Positions 33,255 to 46,400 of a DNA stretch of 64,000 bases are shown here, one piece after another. The position numbers and the translations under genes were made by a program. Source of the stretch: Antedon bifida (lineage: Eukaryota; Echinodermata; Crinoidea; Comatulida; Antedonidae); assembly GCA_963402885.1 (NCBI GenBank), contig OY727100.1, positions 558,001 through 622,000 on the forward strand, written 5' to 3'. Below the pieces are notes generated by a model. The model worked only from the letters and a program-made list of their open reading frames with translations, was not told the origin of the DNA and ran no database searches. Position 1 is the first letter of the stretch. The number at the start of each line of letters is the position of its first letter.

Positions 33255-35664
33255 TTTATCGTTTTTGGAGCTGCACGACGCTTACACAAAAACTGACGTA
33301 TTTTACTGCTGCCGCGTACTTTTCAGCCAGTCAACAAACCGATGACGAATGAAGAAATTGTATTTTAAACCGTCATTTTGCTCGTCTTTTCTACGAAAAA
33401 AGTAATTTCATAAATTATATTTCTTCATTAGTGTGCATCCATTAGTGCGCGCTGTCGTCGTTCATAAATCAAACTCTCTAAGAAAGAATTTGATCTCATT
33501 ACAGAGTTAATATATATATTATTAAACCGATATGAATCCAGCACGGCAAGGTTCGACCAAACTGATAGAAATTGGAATTAAAGGTTTTTAATACCTATCT
33601 GAGTTGATGTATAATTATTGCATCAATTTATAGCGTGGCTTCACTTGTAACAAACAAGTTTATGATCCATTTTGCTGTGCGATTATTGTCCTCTCTGTAT
33701 CATTAGATTAATTTGAGATCGTTTCTGAAAAGAAAGTGCATTTTATTGTAATTAATGTGCACGTAATAAGTCCTTTCATTGGTGGAATCGTATAATAATT
33801 TTATTATTGATCTTTAATTATCATGTATCAAATTACATTGTTTAATTTATTTTTTTTTAGAATATTATATTTCTTACTTGTTGATTCGATAGATTTTGTG
33901 TAAAAAAGTAATCACTAAAAGTAGCACATCGATTTTCCGGATCTTATTCTAGCATTATTATCCAAATTAGTATTATTTGAATTGAACAAAAATTACTTAC
34001 GGGAAATCTAAGAACATTCTTAGAAGCGTTTATAGAACGTGACTTTTCTACGGTTTCTTATTTAATATAATAATTATGATGATCTTTTGAAATAATAACT
34101 ATTATAATAATCATGTCATATCAAATAATCTACCAAAGTATCACATTATTACTTGCTATATTGGTCACATGTAGAGCGTGAGAGATCCAATAAATTATCC
34201 ATGTTTTCCGTGAACAACGCAGTTAAATACTGTATATCGTTTTTTTCACAGGAAAGTGTAACAATTTTAAATACGGATGTAACGTAATAGCTTGCGGAAC
34301 GTTGCTAAAACATAGTGTTTCTTTAGTCGCCTGCAACGCGACTCTACAGCTCACTATGTCGGTAGGTCGGTTGGTCGGTAAACACTAACTTAAGGACGCG
34401 ACTGCAGCCATGTATATGGCCTTGTTATCTCTGATGTCCACCAGACACAAACTCGTGCAATACTACAGATATTTCCAATGTTGTTATTGATATTACATTG
34501 TCTTGTATGAATGAATATCCAATAATAAATAATAAAGAGCTGGGAAGACGTCGATATATGTATTATATTGTAGGCCTAGATTAATGTAGAATAATGTTTT
34601 ATTACGGAATTCTAAATTCAAAAGAGATTTTAAAATGTCGATATGAATTGGTTTTTTTTCTGTAAGCTACCGATCTCGAACCAGTCATAAACATTAAGAT
34701 ACAATAACAAAATTATTGCATGTAAAATATTTGATTTACTCGTAATAATACAATTTCTCATTTAACTAACAAGTTTATCTACTGAGATATTATAGCCCGA
34801 ATCGTTGTTATGTACAATGATTAAACAATGCTTTAAAGAATATTATTTATACATTTTGTTATTAACACACTCGATCAGAAATATCCTATAACTATCGTAA
34901 GTTCAAAGGTTCTGTTTCGTAAAATGTATTATTTTATGATTTATTGTTATTGTTTCAAGATGATAGAATAACTAATCTGAGAAGAAAGCAAAGTAATTAT
35001 TTAGTAAACAAAAACAAAATTTAAGACAACCGGATGAACATACTTATCTTCCTAATTGTCATTGCCGATGAAGTATTTAACATTAATAATCATCATGATC
35101 ACACTTAAACTATAGAACATCGTTTTCATACTTACTCATTTATGATCATTGAATCCTTTGTAACTATTGTAGACCTACCTCCGGCCATCATAAACATGAA
35201 GCATTTTGACATGGCTTAAGTCGTCATCACTTACCATCACGCATGATACTTATTACAGGCAAACATCTGCAAGCTAAGTTCCTATATCTATAGATCGTGT
35301 AAATAGACTTTAACCGCTTATTAATAAGGCGACTGTAATTTAATTACTCTACTACCATCAAATTGATAGCATATTGATAAACATTAAGTTAATTCGTCAT
35401 CGTTTGCTTGATTTGACCTGAAAATTATGTAAATTATATTTTATGCTTATAAATCGTGAATCCTATACGCCATCCGATAGATTATGACTTGTCGCTTATT
35501 TATTTTGTATAATTGAGATACGTTTGGCTGTAATTGTATCTTTTATTTATTTGTTGCTGGTTTAATAACTGTGTTTGTCTTGCGTTTCAGTTTGTTTATA
35601 AATGGACTAAAAAAATAGACTATTTCGTAATAGGCGGTGGTTATTAACGGTGGTGGTCTGCACT
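33255..35664. other. Intergenic, nothing recognised
   Basis: The first 200 bases are upstream of the minus-strand GPCR and should hold its promoter. The rest is AT-rich with no exon or RNA gene I can support. Confidence 0.4.
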
Positions 35665-35990
35665 TGGACGACGCAGCGCAACGCAAGTAAGTTGACCAAT
35701 CACACGCGACTCTTCTGAGGATCCATTCTAATTGGTCAACCTTTGTTGCGCTTAATCCTTGGTTTCCAATAGAGACGCAACGCAAGGACGCAGCGCAACG
35801 CAATTGAGTTGACCAATCACACGCGACAGTTCTGATGATCCATTTTGATTGGTCAACATTCGTTACGCTTAATGCTTGGTTCCCACTTGAGACGCAACGC
35901 AAGGACGTAACGCGACGCAAGTGAGTTGACCAATCACACGCGACTGTTCTGATGATCCATTTTGATTTGTCAACTTTCTACTGCACATGT
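35665..35990. repeat. Three tandem head-to-tail family A units (~117 bp each)
   Basis: Units start near 35665, 35772 and 35888, each with GACGCAACGCAAGGACG, GAGTTGACCAATCACACGCG, a GATGATCCATT spacer and GATTGGTCAAC. The joins read CTTGGTTTCCAATAGAGACG and CTTGGTTCCCACTTGAGACG, so neighbouring units share one terminal sequence. Confidence 0.75.
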
Positions 35991-36094
35991 ACATTATAAT
36001 TTAAGTCTAACTATAAGTAGGTCTCCAATCAGATTGTTGAATGCACTCGTATGCCTCAGATAGAACGCGATCACAGTTTGTGTCATTTTTTTTA

Positions 36095-36216
36095 GACTAG
36101 AGGCGCAACGCAAGAACGCAACACAAGTGATTTGACCAACAACCACACGCGACAGTTCAGATGATCCATTTTGATTGGTCGTTGCGCATAAACGTCGTCA
36201 TTGCGTTGCAAACCAC
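36095..36216. repeat. Family A inverted-repeat element
   Basis: GACTAGAGGCGCAACGCAAG at the left, the inverted CCAAT section with a small insertion (GACCAACAACCACACGCGAC), then GATTGGTCGTTGCGC and TTGCGTTGCAAACCACC at the right. Confidence 0.65.
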
Positions 36217-37451
36217 CGAGCTATAATAAATACGAATTTATTCTGATTAGTTTTCGATATTTTAATTATCTTAATCAAATTATCGAACATGTAAGGTCAA
36301 TTCCAGGGTGAATATGCATACAGATATGTAGTTTCTGTAGGTTTATTGACGCCGCCGCTATGTTTGTATAAGATATGTTATGAATGGATGGTAACCCTGA
36401 CTTACATCCAACCAGTCAGTGTTAATATGATTGAATGAACCGGAACAAAACTAAGTAATTCATAGTGTGATCGTACTGCGTTCATCAACACGTTTCTAGA
36501 AACTCAACCAACGGGGTTGTTTTCTGTCAAAACTTCTCTACTCCAAATTTAGTTAACAGTTCCTCAAGCGAAGAATATCTTTTCAGTTCCACAATCTAAA
36601 CTGACTGAGTTCGTGACAAAGTGTAACTCAAAACCTCTCTAGAAATCCTAGCAGTTTGTTATTATGCTTATTTTATTATCATATGAGTTTCAATAATAAA
36701 ATGTGATTCTTTAATATTAAACTAGTTATACAGGATGCAATACATTGGTTGAAAGAGTAACTTATTGCATTGTGTAAGACACACATTGTATGTTATCAAG
36801 TTACACAAATGCCCAGGCATTCAAATTTATTATTAGTAATTTCTGTCTATTTCCTTTTTCATAAATTGTTATGTTTCTATACTGCAGTTTAGGTCACTCT
36901 GTGTTTAGAATGTGTGTTTTTATTTATTCCTTTATGCGCATTGGTCTAATGTTGTCTTATATGGTATCAGTAACCTCAGTCATTGAAAAGTTTGATGACA
37001 CGTACCTGCACGCGTCTTTTTACGCATTGTGCGCGGGGTGGAACATAAAGCTAACTAACGTACCAAATAAAAGAATCAGATCGGGTACGTTCTAAACTAA
37101 ATCCTTACTTATTATTTAATATTATTATTATTATCTAACAATATGAGGTTCTTTAAAAGCATGACAATCTTTCTATTGAGTAGCCTCTATCATCGACCAT
37201 TGTGAAAGTAAAATCGCCGCCTCTCTGCGTGTGTCATTCCTACATCGTGTTTCGTTATACATTTCGTATCGGCTAATTGGCGTGCAGTAAACACAATGAA
37301 ATACATAAGATAAAATGAAGCATATAGCTTCTTTTGTTGTCGATCGTTGACAGAAATTCTACCAGGTACGAAGTAGGTGTCTGCATTTGTACAGTCGCTG
37401 CAGTCGACTGGTGACCCATCTTTAAAAAAAGAAAAAGAAAATCGATCCACA
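36217..37451. other. Upstream region of the EGF-repeat gene
   Basis: Contains a 74-codon open frame at 36871-37095 with no recognisable domain and no supporting signal. The promoter and 5' UTR of the EGF gene should lie in the last few hundred bases. No other feature seen. Confidence 0.35.
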
Positions 37452-40400
37452 ATGATGTCGTCAATTTCTGTAGTTGTCTTTTTGGCGATTGTTGATGTTG
37501 TTATTGGTCAAGGTAAGTAGGAATATAATCTTTGTTTAAAATCTACGCAATGTAACTTTTTACTTTGGATAATACATGTATTGAGTTGTATTGTATCAAA
37601 ACATTCAGATGCGCGCGTAAAAAAACAGACGGATTATCACAACGTTTTACGCCCAGCTTGGTTGCCACTAGGACGCAACGCAAGAACGTAAACGCAACGC
37701 AAGCGTGTTGACAAATGACAAGCGACAGCACGAATAATCCATCGCTTGTGATTGGTCAACTCACTTACGTCGCGCTACACCTTTGCGTTGCGTCCTAGTG
37801 AGAACCAAACTTTAGAGTATCATTCGCCAACGACAAGCAACTAGACAACGACAAGCAACTAGACAACGACAAGCAACTAGACAACGACAAGCAACTAGAC
37901 AACGACAAGCAACTAGACAACGACAAGCAACTAGACAACGACAAGCAACTAGACAACGACAAGCAACTAGACAACGACAAGCAACTAGACAACGACAAGC
38001 AACTAGACAACGACAAGCAACTAGACAACGACAAGCAACTAGACAACGACAAGCAACTAGACAACGACAAGCAACTAGACAACGACAAGCAACTAGACAA
38101 CGACAAGCAACTAGACAACGACAAGCAACTAGACAACGACAAGCAACTAGACAACGACAAGCAACTAGACAACGACAAGCAACTAGACAACGACAAGCAA
38201 CTAGACAACGACAAGCAACTAGACACATCTGTAAATGTTTTATTGTCTATTTTAATTATTTCATTTCTTTTACAGTATCCGTTTCACCGTGTGCAAGTTC
38301 TCCATGTAACACCAATCAAATATGTTCAATTTCCAGTGATTCGTCGTATATTTGCCTTTGTCAAGTCGGTGGTATACTGTTTCAATGTCCAACAGGTAAG
38401 CCAATATCAATAGTTATTTGTTATTTTATATAAACTTAAATTTATTATTAGCTTTTATCAAGCTTGGTTTCCACGAGAAACGCAACGCAAGGACGTAACT
38501 CAAGGTGATTTGACCAATCACAAGCAATGGATTATTCTTACATTCGCTTGTCAATTCACTTGCGTTGCGTCTCTAGTGAGAACCAATCTTTACTATAATG
38601 GTGAAAATATTTCTTTATAGAAAATGTATTTATTATATATCTATATATGATTTATATTTTCACAACAAACAGTTATTGATCGCTGACAAAATACCACCAT
38701 GAATAGACACGAATGTATCAATTGATTTTTAAGGATGAGTTGAAATCTGGTATTTGAGTAAACCTAAATATAAGTTGTGAAAGTTTACAATTGAAAAGGA
38801 GGAACTCAAGTAATTGTCCAATCACAAGCAACGGATTATGACGTGTTAACAAATTACTTGCGTTTCGCGTAGGCCTACACCCGCGCGCGTGTTGTGCGTC
38901 CCACTAGGACGCAATGCAATAACGTAAGCGCAACGCAAGCGAAAGCGACAGTTTGTATCCATCGCTTGTGATTTGTCAAATTACTTGCGTTGTGCTTACG
39001 GACGACGTCGTTGCGTCCGCGGGTGCGTCCGGGCTTGATAAAAGCACGTTTTAAGTCGTAGTAGTAGTACTGCAGTGAGATAGATAATTACATGCAATTT
39101 AGAAAGCTGCTTAGAAAAATGAAGACAAATGAATATATGATGGATTTTTTTTTTAACAAAGAAAAATTAGAAAGAAAATAAAACACTTCTACCAGTGGCT
39201 GAATTGCAAACTATATTTACAATACATAATCGTTCAAAATACTTTCTTTCTGATAAATGAACCGAGCGATTTGTTTGTATTTCCACATTGGAAACAGATT
39301 GAAATGTTGTGCTTGTCTGGTAATTGTCCACATTCCTATCGTTGCATGCAACCATTCGTAAAGTTTCGCTTTGAATAACCTTATGACGTAATAACAGTAT
39401 TTAGCAGTGGCAAATTAAGCATAGAGCGAGCTCAGGAGTTTAAGTATACACACACAACACAATGTGCGGAGACAGAGACCACATGTATGGGACTGTAGGC
39501 TACTAAATCTGAATTCTACATTTTAGTAGGTTCTAAGTTTTCATGTTCACTGGACAACCAAGAAAACAACAATTAATTTGCATTGAATTATCTTGCAGGT
39601 TGCACGGACAACCCGTGTTTGAATGGTGGCGTGTGTACACCTTCTGGTAACCATTATCGCTGTGCTTGTCCCTCTGGCTTTAACGGTCCAGAATGTCAAC
39701 TCGGTGAGTTTTAATTTCTTGTATTCCATATCTATTATCACAAAATTAATCTACGTTGGTAAACATACATACCAGTAGTGGACATAAATATTCAATTGAA
39801 TTCGTCAAAATATTAAGCATACCGTAAAATAGGACACGATTATCACAATCTACGCGCGAAATACCTAGATTGCACACACGTGTAAAGTAAATGCATATTT
39901 ACAATAACGCCCGTTTGTTTACGTGCTATAATACCGTAACAACTTTAAAGACCATAACTTGGTTTGGCTTCTTTTCCCGATTTTGTAAACTAAAGAAAGG
40001 GGCTTCTTTTCAATAGGGGCTTCTTTTCGCGGTTTTACGGATATGATTTGATTATTTTGAACCGTTTGATTGAACGGACACTGAATTCCATATTTATGTT
40101 TTAACATTACAAATTTACTATTTTAGTTGTGAATCCATGTGAATCAAACCCTTGTTCCAGTGATGGTGTTTGTGTGGCTCAGTCTAATAGTTTCATTTGT
40201 TCATGTACCTCACCGTGTGTTTCTGGATCTCGATGTGAAATAGGTTAGTAATCTCACCCGGCCGCACACCTCATTTCAATTACTCCAGTAGTATCTTTCA
40301 GTTTCCAGTTTGTAACTACACAGTGGATGATATTGTGAAATTTTATTTGTTATATTCATATTCATTATATAGTAGGCCTATTGGTATATAAATATTAAGT

Positions 40401-43400
40401 TATATAGTCACAAGTGTATGTAATTCAGGCCAGGTCTCTGTATAAGTATTTGTCAGAAATGGAAAAAAAAGTAACACTATAAACGAATCAATTGATTTCA
40501 GAAATAATACCACCGTGTGAAAACCATCAGTGTCAAAATGGTGGCGCATGCGTACCTGATTCCGATTGTTCTGGATATACCTGTGTCTGTCCAAATTGTT
40601 TCACTGGTCAATACTGTGCCACTCGTAAGTTATTATTTAAAAAAATTACTTACCTTTAAAGCTCCAGCTTGTAGCTCATCTCCGTGTCAAAATGGTGGAC
40701 AGTGTTACCATGATGACGTCACCTGCTCGCTGGCAACTTGTATTTGTTCAGGTTGTTACCAGGGCGATTTCTGTGAATTACGTACGCAATCTTTTTCACA
40801 TTTTTTAGTTAAAACTACCGCTGTAAACTAAATTGATGTGTATATGTTTATTTTACGTGTTTTTTTTACACATAAGTTGGTTTTCATTTTGAATTACAGC
40901 TCCTGCTGTTTGCGCAAACAGTGGCTGTGTGAACGGAGGTATATGCCAAACTCTTGCTGGCACATGTTCGAGTTCAACTTGTGTTTGTCCAGCATGCTAT
41001 ACAGGGAGCAACTGTGAAATAGGTAAATCTCGATGTACTGCTACTAGCATTCTTCAACATTTACGTATACAATTATTCCAAAATACTTCAATTTTATTAA
41101 AAAGTAGAATGCACTTATGCTGGAGAAACTTAAATAAGCCCAGGGTGCTTTTAAGGCTAGTTCTGCCAGAAAAAAATAAATAAAAAAGTCAAAAATGTAG
41201 GGCCTAAATATAAATAAACATTTTAAAGAGAATACAAAATAATATATATTTAAATTATTTTCAGAGGTTAAACCATGTGACGGCAATCTCTGTCAGAATG
41301 GTGGCGCATGCGTACCTGCTTCAGATTGCTCTGGTTATACCTGTGTCTGTCCTGCATGTTCCACCGGTCAATACTGTGCCACAAGTACGTATATTCTAGT
41401 GTATTTCAAATTTTATTTGTAAAACAATATTTCCTCCTACAAAATAGTCGTGCTTGACACGTTGAATTGTTTACAATAGGATTTTATAAAATGAAGTAAA
41501 AAATTGTCCCTATTATTTCTTACAGTTATTACATCTATTTGTTCTACTTCTGGTATGTTGTGTCAAAATGGCGGACAGTGTTTTGATGATCCTATCCTCT
41601 GTAACCGTTACACCTGCAGTTGTACCTCATGTTATACAGGATCAAATTGTGAACAGTGTATGAATTCATTTCTTTAATTTTAGAATTATTTTAGTGGATG
41701 AATTAACGATTTGGTATACGAGCGCATCATTTAAAAATAATAATTACAATAATCTTATCTTCACCTAATCTCTCTGATTGAACAATTGACGAGAAACACC
41801 AGGAAGGGAACGAATAGCAAAAAAATAAAATGAGTAGAAAACTACGGTGAAATTTGTTTGTATTTATCTCATGAATTATTCATGAATCAAAACATTATTC
41901 GCGCATGCGCAATAATCATTTGTAAATAAGTCAAATACAAGAGGCAACCGAGAACTACCAATCTTGTTTTGAATATTACTGTTTTACTTAACTGGATGAT
42001 AGAGTTAAACTATATATATATAAATCCAAAGGCAAATTACTGAAAAAATGACAATGCTGTGGGTATCAGTGGCTGGATCTCAACGGAGATACAAAAAAAA
42101 GCGAAAATCTAAATCAAAACGATAAAGTAAAACAGCCAGAAAAATAAATATATGTTATATATATTACTATTGCAGTTGTTAGTCCATGCATAGACCAAGC
42201 ATGTATGAATGGCGGCGTATGTACACCAATGACTGGATCTTGTACAGAGTATTCATGTGCTTGTCCTCCCTGCTTCCTTGGAATTAAGTGCGAACTACGT
42301 AAGTATACATGGTTAAGCCCGTAGCATAGTATAGTATAGCGTAGTATTTTTACAGGGGATTTGGTTCACAAAGGGCCATTTTTACCACATATGGCACTTT
42401 TCCACAAAAGGACACTTTTTTCACAAAAGAACATTTTTTTTACAAAACACTTTCCGCAAACGCCATAAGTTAGATTATTTTCATCACTTTCATTTTCAAA
42501 ATGGAACTAAAGAAAAATGAGTTTGTTGGGCGTACCAGCACTGGCTACGGGCTTGATAATGGTTGAAACTCCTCAATTTACTTCTTTTTATAGCAAATTC
42601 AAAACTGTGAATTTGTAATTATACAAACATCTGTCACTTTTAGAGAAGGAATCTTGCTTTAACATGAGTAAACCGAAAACTCCATTAAGCCAAAAACATT
42701 ATTTTTTATTATTAAATGTCGTAAAGTTATGAGTGAATAATTCATTAAAGGAAATGAATTTATTTATTTGGAGTCGTGAATGAATTGAATGTATTTCTGA
42801 TTAGCAATACCAACTCCATGTGAAATAAATGAATGTCTAAATGGTGGTACGTGTTTAATTGCGGAGAATAGTTGTACCGAGTTCCAATGCTTATGTCTTG
42901 AATGTTACGAAGGAACATTTTGTGAAGACGGTATGTAAATCTGAATGTTATATTTTTAGCTGCTTTCTCTGATAAAAAACTCTGATCCGAAAAAAACTAG
43001 ACTTGTGTCAGTATTTGTTCCCCGGACCTGACAGTAGTACATGTTGCTGTTACTAGCATAAATATGTCAGTAATAAGTTGGTTATTTCTACTACTAGTGG
43101 TCGATCCATGTTTAAATCATGAATGTATGAATGACGGAATTTGTACCAATCTAGTTGGAACTTGTCAAGATTATGAATGCGTTTGTGAGGGCTGTTACAC
43201 TGGTGATAAATGTGAAATTTGTAAGTAAATAAACAAATTATTACTAAATCAACTTCAGATATGAAAGCATTCTCTATTATATAATGCATGTTTAAAGTAT
43301 TGCTGTTAAAGCGAGATGGCACAGTCAATTTAATTTTACTTTTATTTGCGTTCAGTCAAAATCGAACTTTTTATTCGTTGATAATTATATAACTTTTTGG

Positions 43401-46400
43401 GAAAATTTATATACTCATTTATCATGTTTTAACTTAGTGGTCGATCCATGTGTAAATCATGAATGTAAGAATGACGGAGTTTGTACGCCTACCAATCTTG
43501 GTGAAACTTGTCAAGATTATGAATGCGTTTGCCAGGGCTGTTACACTGGTGATAAATGTGAAATTTGTAAGTAAATAAAACAAATTATTACTAAATCAAC
43601 TTCTTATACGAAAGTATTTTCCATTATTATGAGGAAAATGTATGTACTTATGTATCATGTTTTAACTTAGTGGTCGATCCATGTGCAAATCATAAATGTA
43701 TGAATGAAGGAGTTTGTACGCCTACCAGTCTTGGTGAAACTTGTCAAGATTATGAATGCGTTTGTCCTGGCTGTTACACTGGTGATAAATGTGAAATTTG
43801 TAAGTAAATAAACAAACTATTACTAAATCAACTTCCTATACTAAATTATTTTCCATTATTATTGTACTTTTATTTTTAATTAATGACCAATCGTTTCGGG
43901 CAATTTGTTATATTTTGAATAAAGTGGTCGACCCATGTGCAAATAACGAATGTATGAATGGAGGAGTTTGTACCAATCTAGCTGGAACTTGTCAAGATTA
44001 CCAATGCGTTTGTCCCGGCTGTTACACTGGTGAAAAATGTGAAATTTGTAAGTAAATAAACAAATTATTACTAAATCAACTTCAGATATGAAAGCATTCT
44101 CTATTATATAATGCATGTTTAAAGTATTGCTGTTAAAGCGAGATGGCACAGTCAATTTAATTTTACTTTTATTTGCGTTCAGTCAAAATCGAACTTTTTA
44201 TTCGTTGATAATTATATAACTTTTTGGGAAAATTTATATACTCATTTATCATGTTTTAACTTAGTGGTCGATCCATGTGTAAATCATGAATGTAAGAATG
44301 ACGGAGTTTGTACGCCTACCAATCTTGGTGAAACTTGTCAAGATTATGAATGCGTTTGCCAGGGCTGTTACACTGGTGATAAATGTGAAATTTGTAAGTA
44401 AATAAAACAAATTATTACTAAATCAACTTCTTATACGAAAGTATTTTCCATTATTATGAGGAAAATGTATGTACTTATGTATCATGTTTTAACTTAGTGG
44501 TCGATCCATGTGCAAATCATAAATGTATGAATGAAGGAGTTTGTACGCCTACCAGTCTTGGTGAAACTTGTCAAGATTATGAATGCGTTTGTCCTGGCTG
44601 TTACACTGGTGATAAATGTGAAATTTGTAAGTAAATAAACAAACTATTACTAAATCAACTTCCTATACTAAATTATTTTCCATTATTATTGTACTTTTAT
44701 TTTTAATTAATGACCAATCGTTTCGGGCAATTTGTTATATTTTGAATAAAGTGGTCGACCCATGTGCAAATAACGAATGTATGAATGGAGGAGTTTGTAC
44801 CAATCTAGCTGGAACTTGTCAAGATTACCAATGCGTTTGTCCCGGCTGTTACACTGGTGAAAAATGTGAAATTTGTAAGTAAATAAACAAATTATTACTA
44901 AATCAACTTCTTATACGAAAGTATTTTCCATTATTATTGTACTTTTTCCAAAGTATTGCTGTTGATCTTTTGGCACAATCTATTATAATTTTAAGCGTTG
45001 ATAATGAGTTGAAACTTTTCTTTGCGTTCAGTAAAAACTGAACTTTGTAGTTCATGATAATTTCATAACTTTTATTTTTTATTAATGACCAATCGTTTCG
45101 GACAATTTGTTGTTATATTTTGAATGAAGTGGTCGATCCATGTGCAAATCATGAATGTAAGAATGACGGAGTTTGTACCAATCTAGCTGGAACTTGTCAA
45201 GATTATGCATGCGATTGTCCGGGCTGTTACACTGGTGAAAAATGTGAAATTTGTAAGTAAATAATACCATCGGTATACTATCGAATGATAGATCGACTTT
45301 TTGTTTGTGTGTGTACATGATATGCAATGCATAAACTCTTACTCTATGAAGTCTGACAGAGAGGCTGGCGGTGGGAAGTACTACTACTGTACATCAATTA
45401 CGAAAGATCCTGAAATTCTTGGCAATGCCTTTACAGATGGAAATGGAAACAAAAATCGCACTGGAAACAAAGATTGTTAGATAGCTTTCAACTCACATTC
45501 AACATACAGAATGTTTCCTATAGTTTGATTGTAAAGACACACATTGTATTAATTTGTTTGTTTTCAGATACAGAGCCTTGCCAATCTTCACCTTGCCAGA
45601 ATGGCGGCTTGTGTTTGACAGCTGATAACTGCCAATCGTACCTCTGCCAATGTAACGGATGCTATAACGGGTCAAGCTGTGAAATAGGTAGGCGGCAATA
45701 CATGTCAATGATTGTGGGATTGTAACTCCCCTTAAACGTTACTCAACTGAAGGGTGTTGAAACAGTTTGGGCAGAAAACAGTTGAGGTTGACCACGAGGT
45801 TAAGAAGACACTTTGATCAGCATTATAATCATCAAAATGGTGGTGTTGCCAAACTTTTATTTTACCTTATGCAATACCGTACTTCGTGTAGAAACTCACA
45901 CTTTTGTGTGTGAAAAGACTTCTCTTGACCAATGAAAATTAAACTATCAATTGAATTAATATCTAAAATAATATTGTTTGTGACAGCTATTGCTGACCCA
46001 TGCCAAACGCATCAGTGCCAAAATGGTGGAGTTTGTATCCGTATGCAGACTTCAACTCCTGCCTCCTGTTCCACCTACACGTGTGCATGTCCAGCTTGCA
46101 ATACTGGACGATATTGTGAAACATGTAAGTTGCAAGCGAGGATTAGGTATTCCTCGCCTAATGACATTTAAATTCTGAATTATGTTTAATCAAAATCAAG
46201 ATCATTATCAGCATCAGTTTTAATATACCAACTTTATGATTATAAATATTAAATTATTATCTTTATGATGCAAGTAAAGTATAACGAAAGTTTAATGTAG
46301 AGAATGGTTATGAATACATTCTAGTTTATCTTTAAGCTTGGTTCCCACTAGGAAGCAAGGACGTAGACGCAAAGTATTGACGCAAAGTACCGTAAAAACG

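Noticed and set aside
36871..37095. 74-codon open frame with hydrophobic N-terminus
   Set aside because: Considered as a signal-peptide exon for the EGF gene, but the real signal exon with a correct phase 1 donor is at 37452.
37795..38228. CRISPR array or repetitive SSCLSL protein
   Set aside because: Perfect 18-bp tandem repeat without spacers in an animal intron; both long minus-strand frames follow from the 18-base period.
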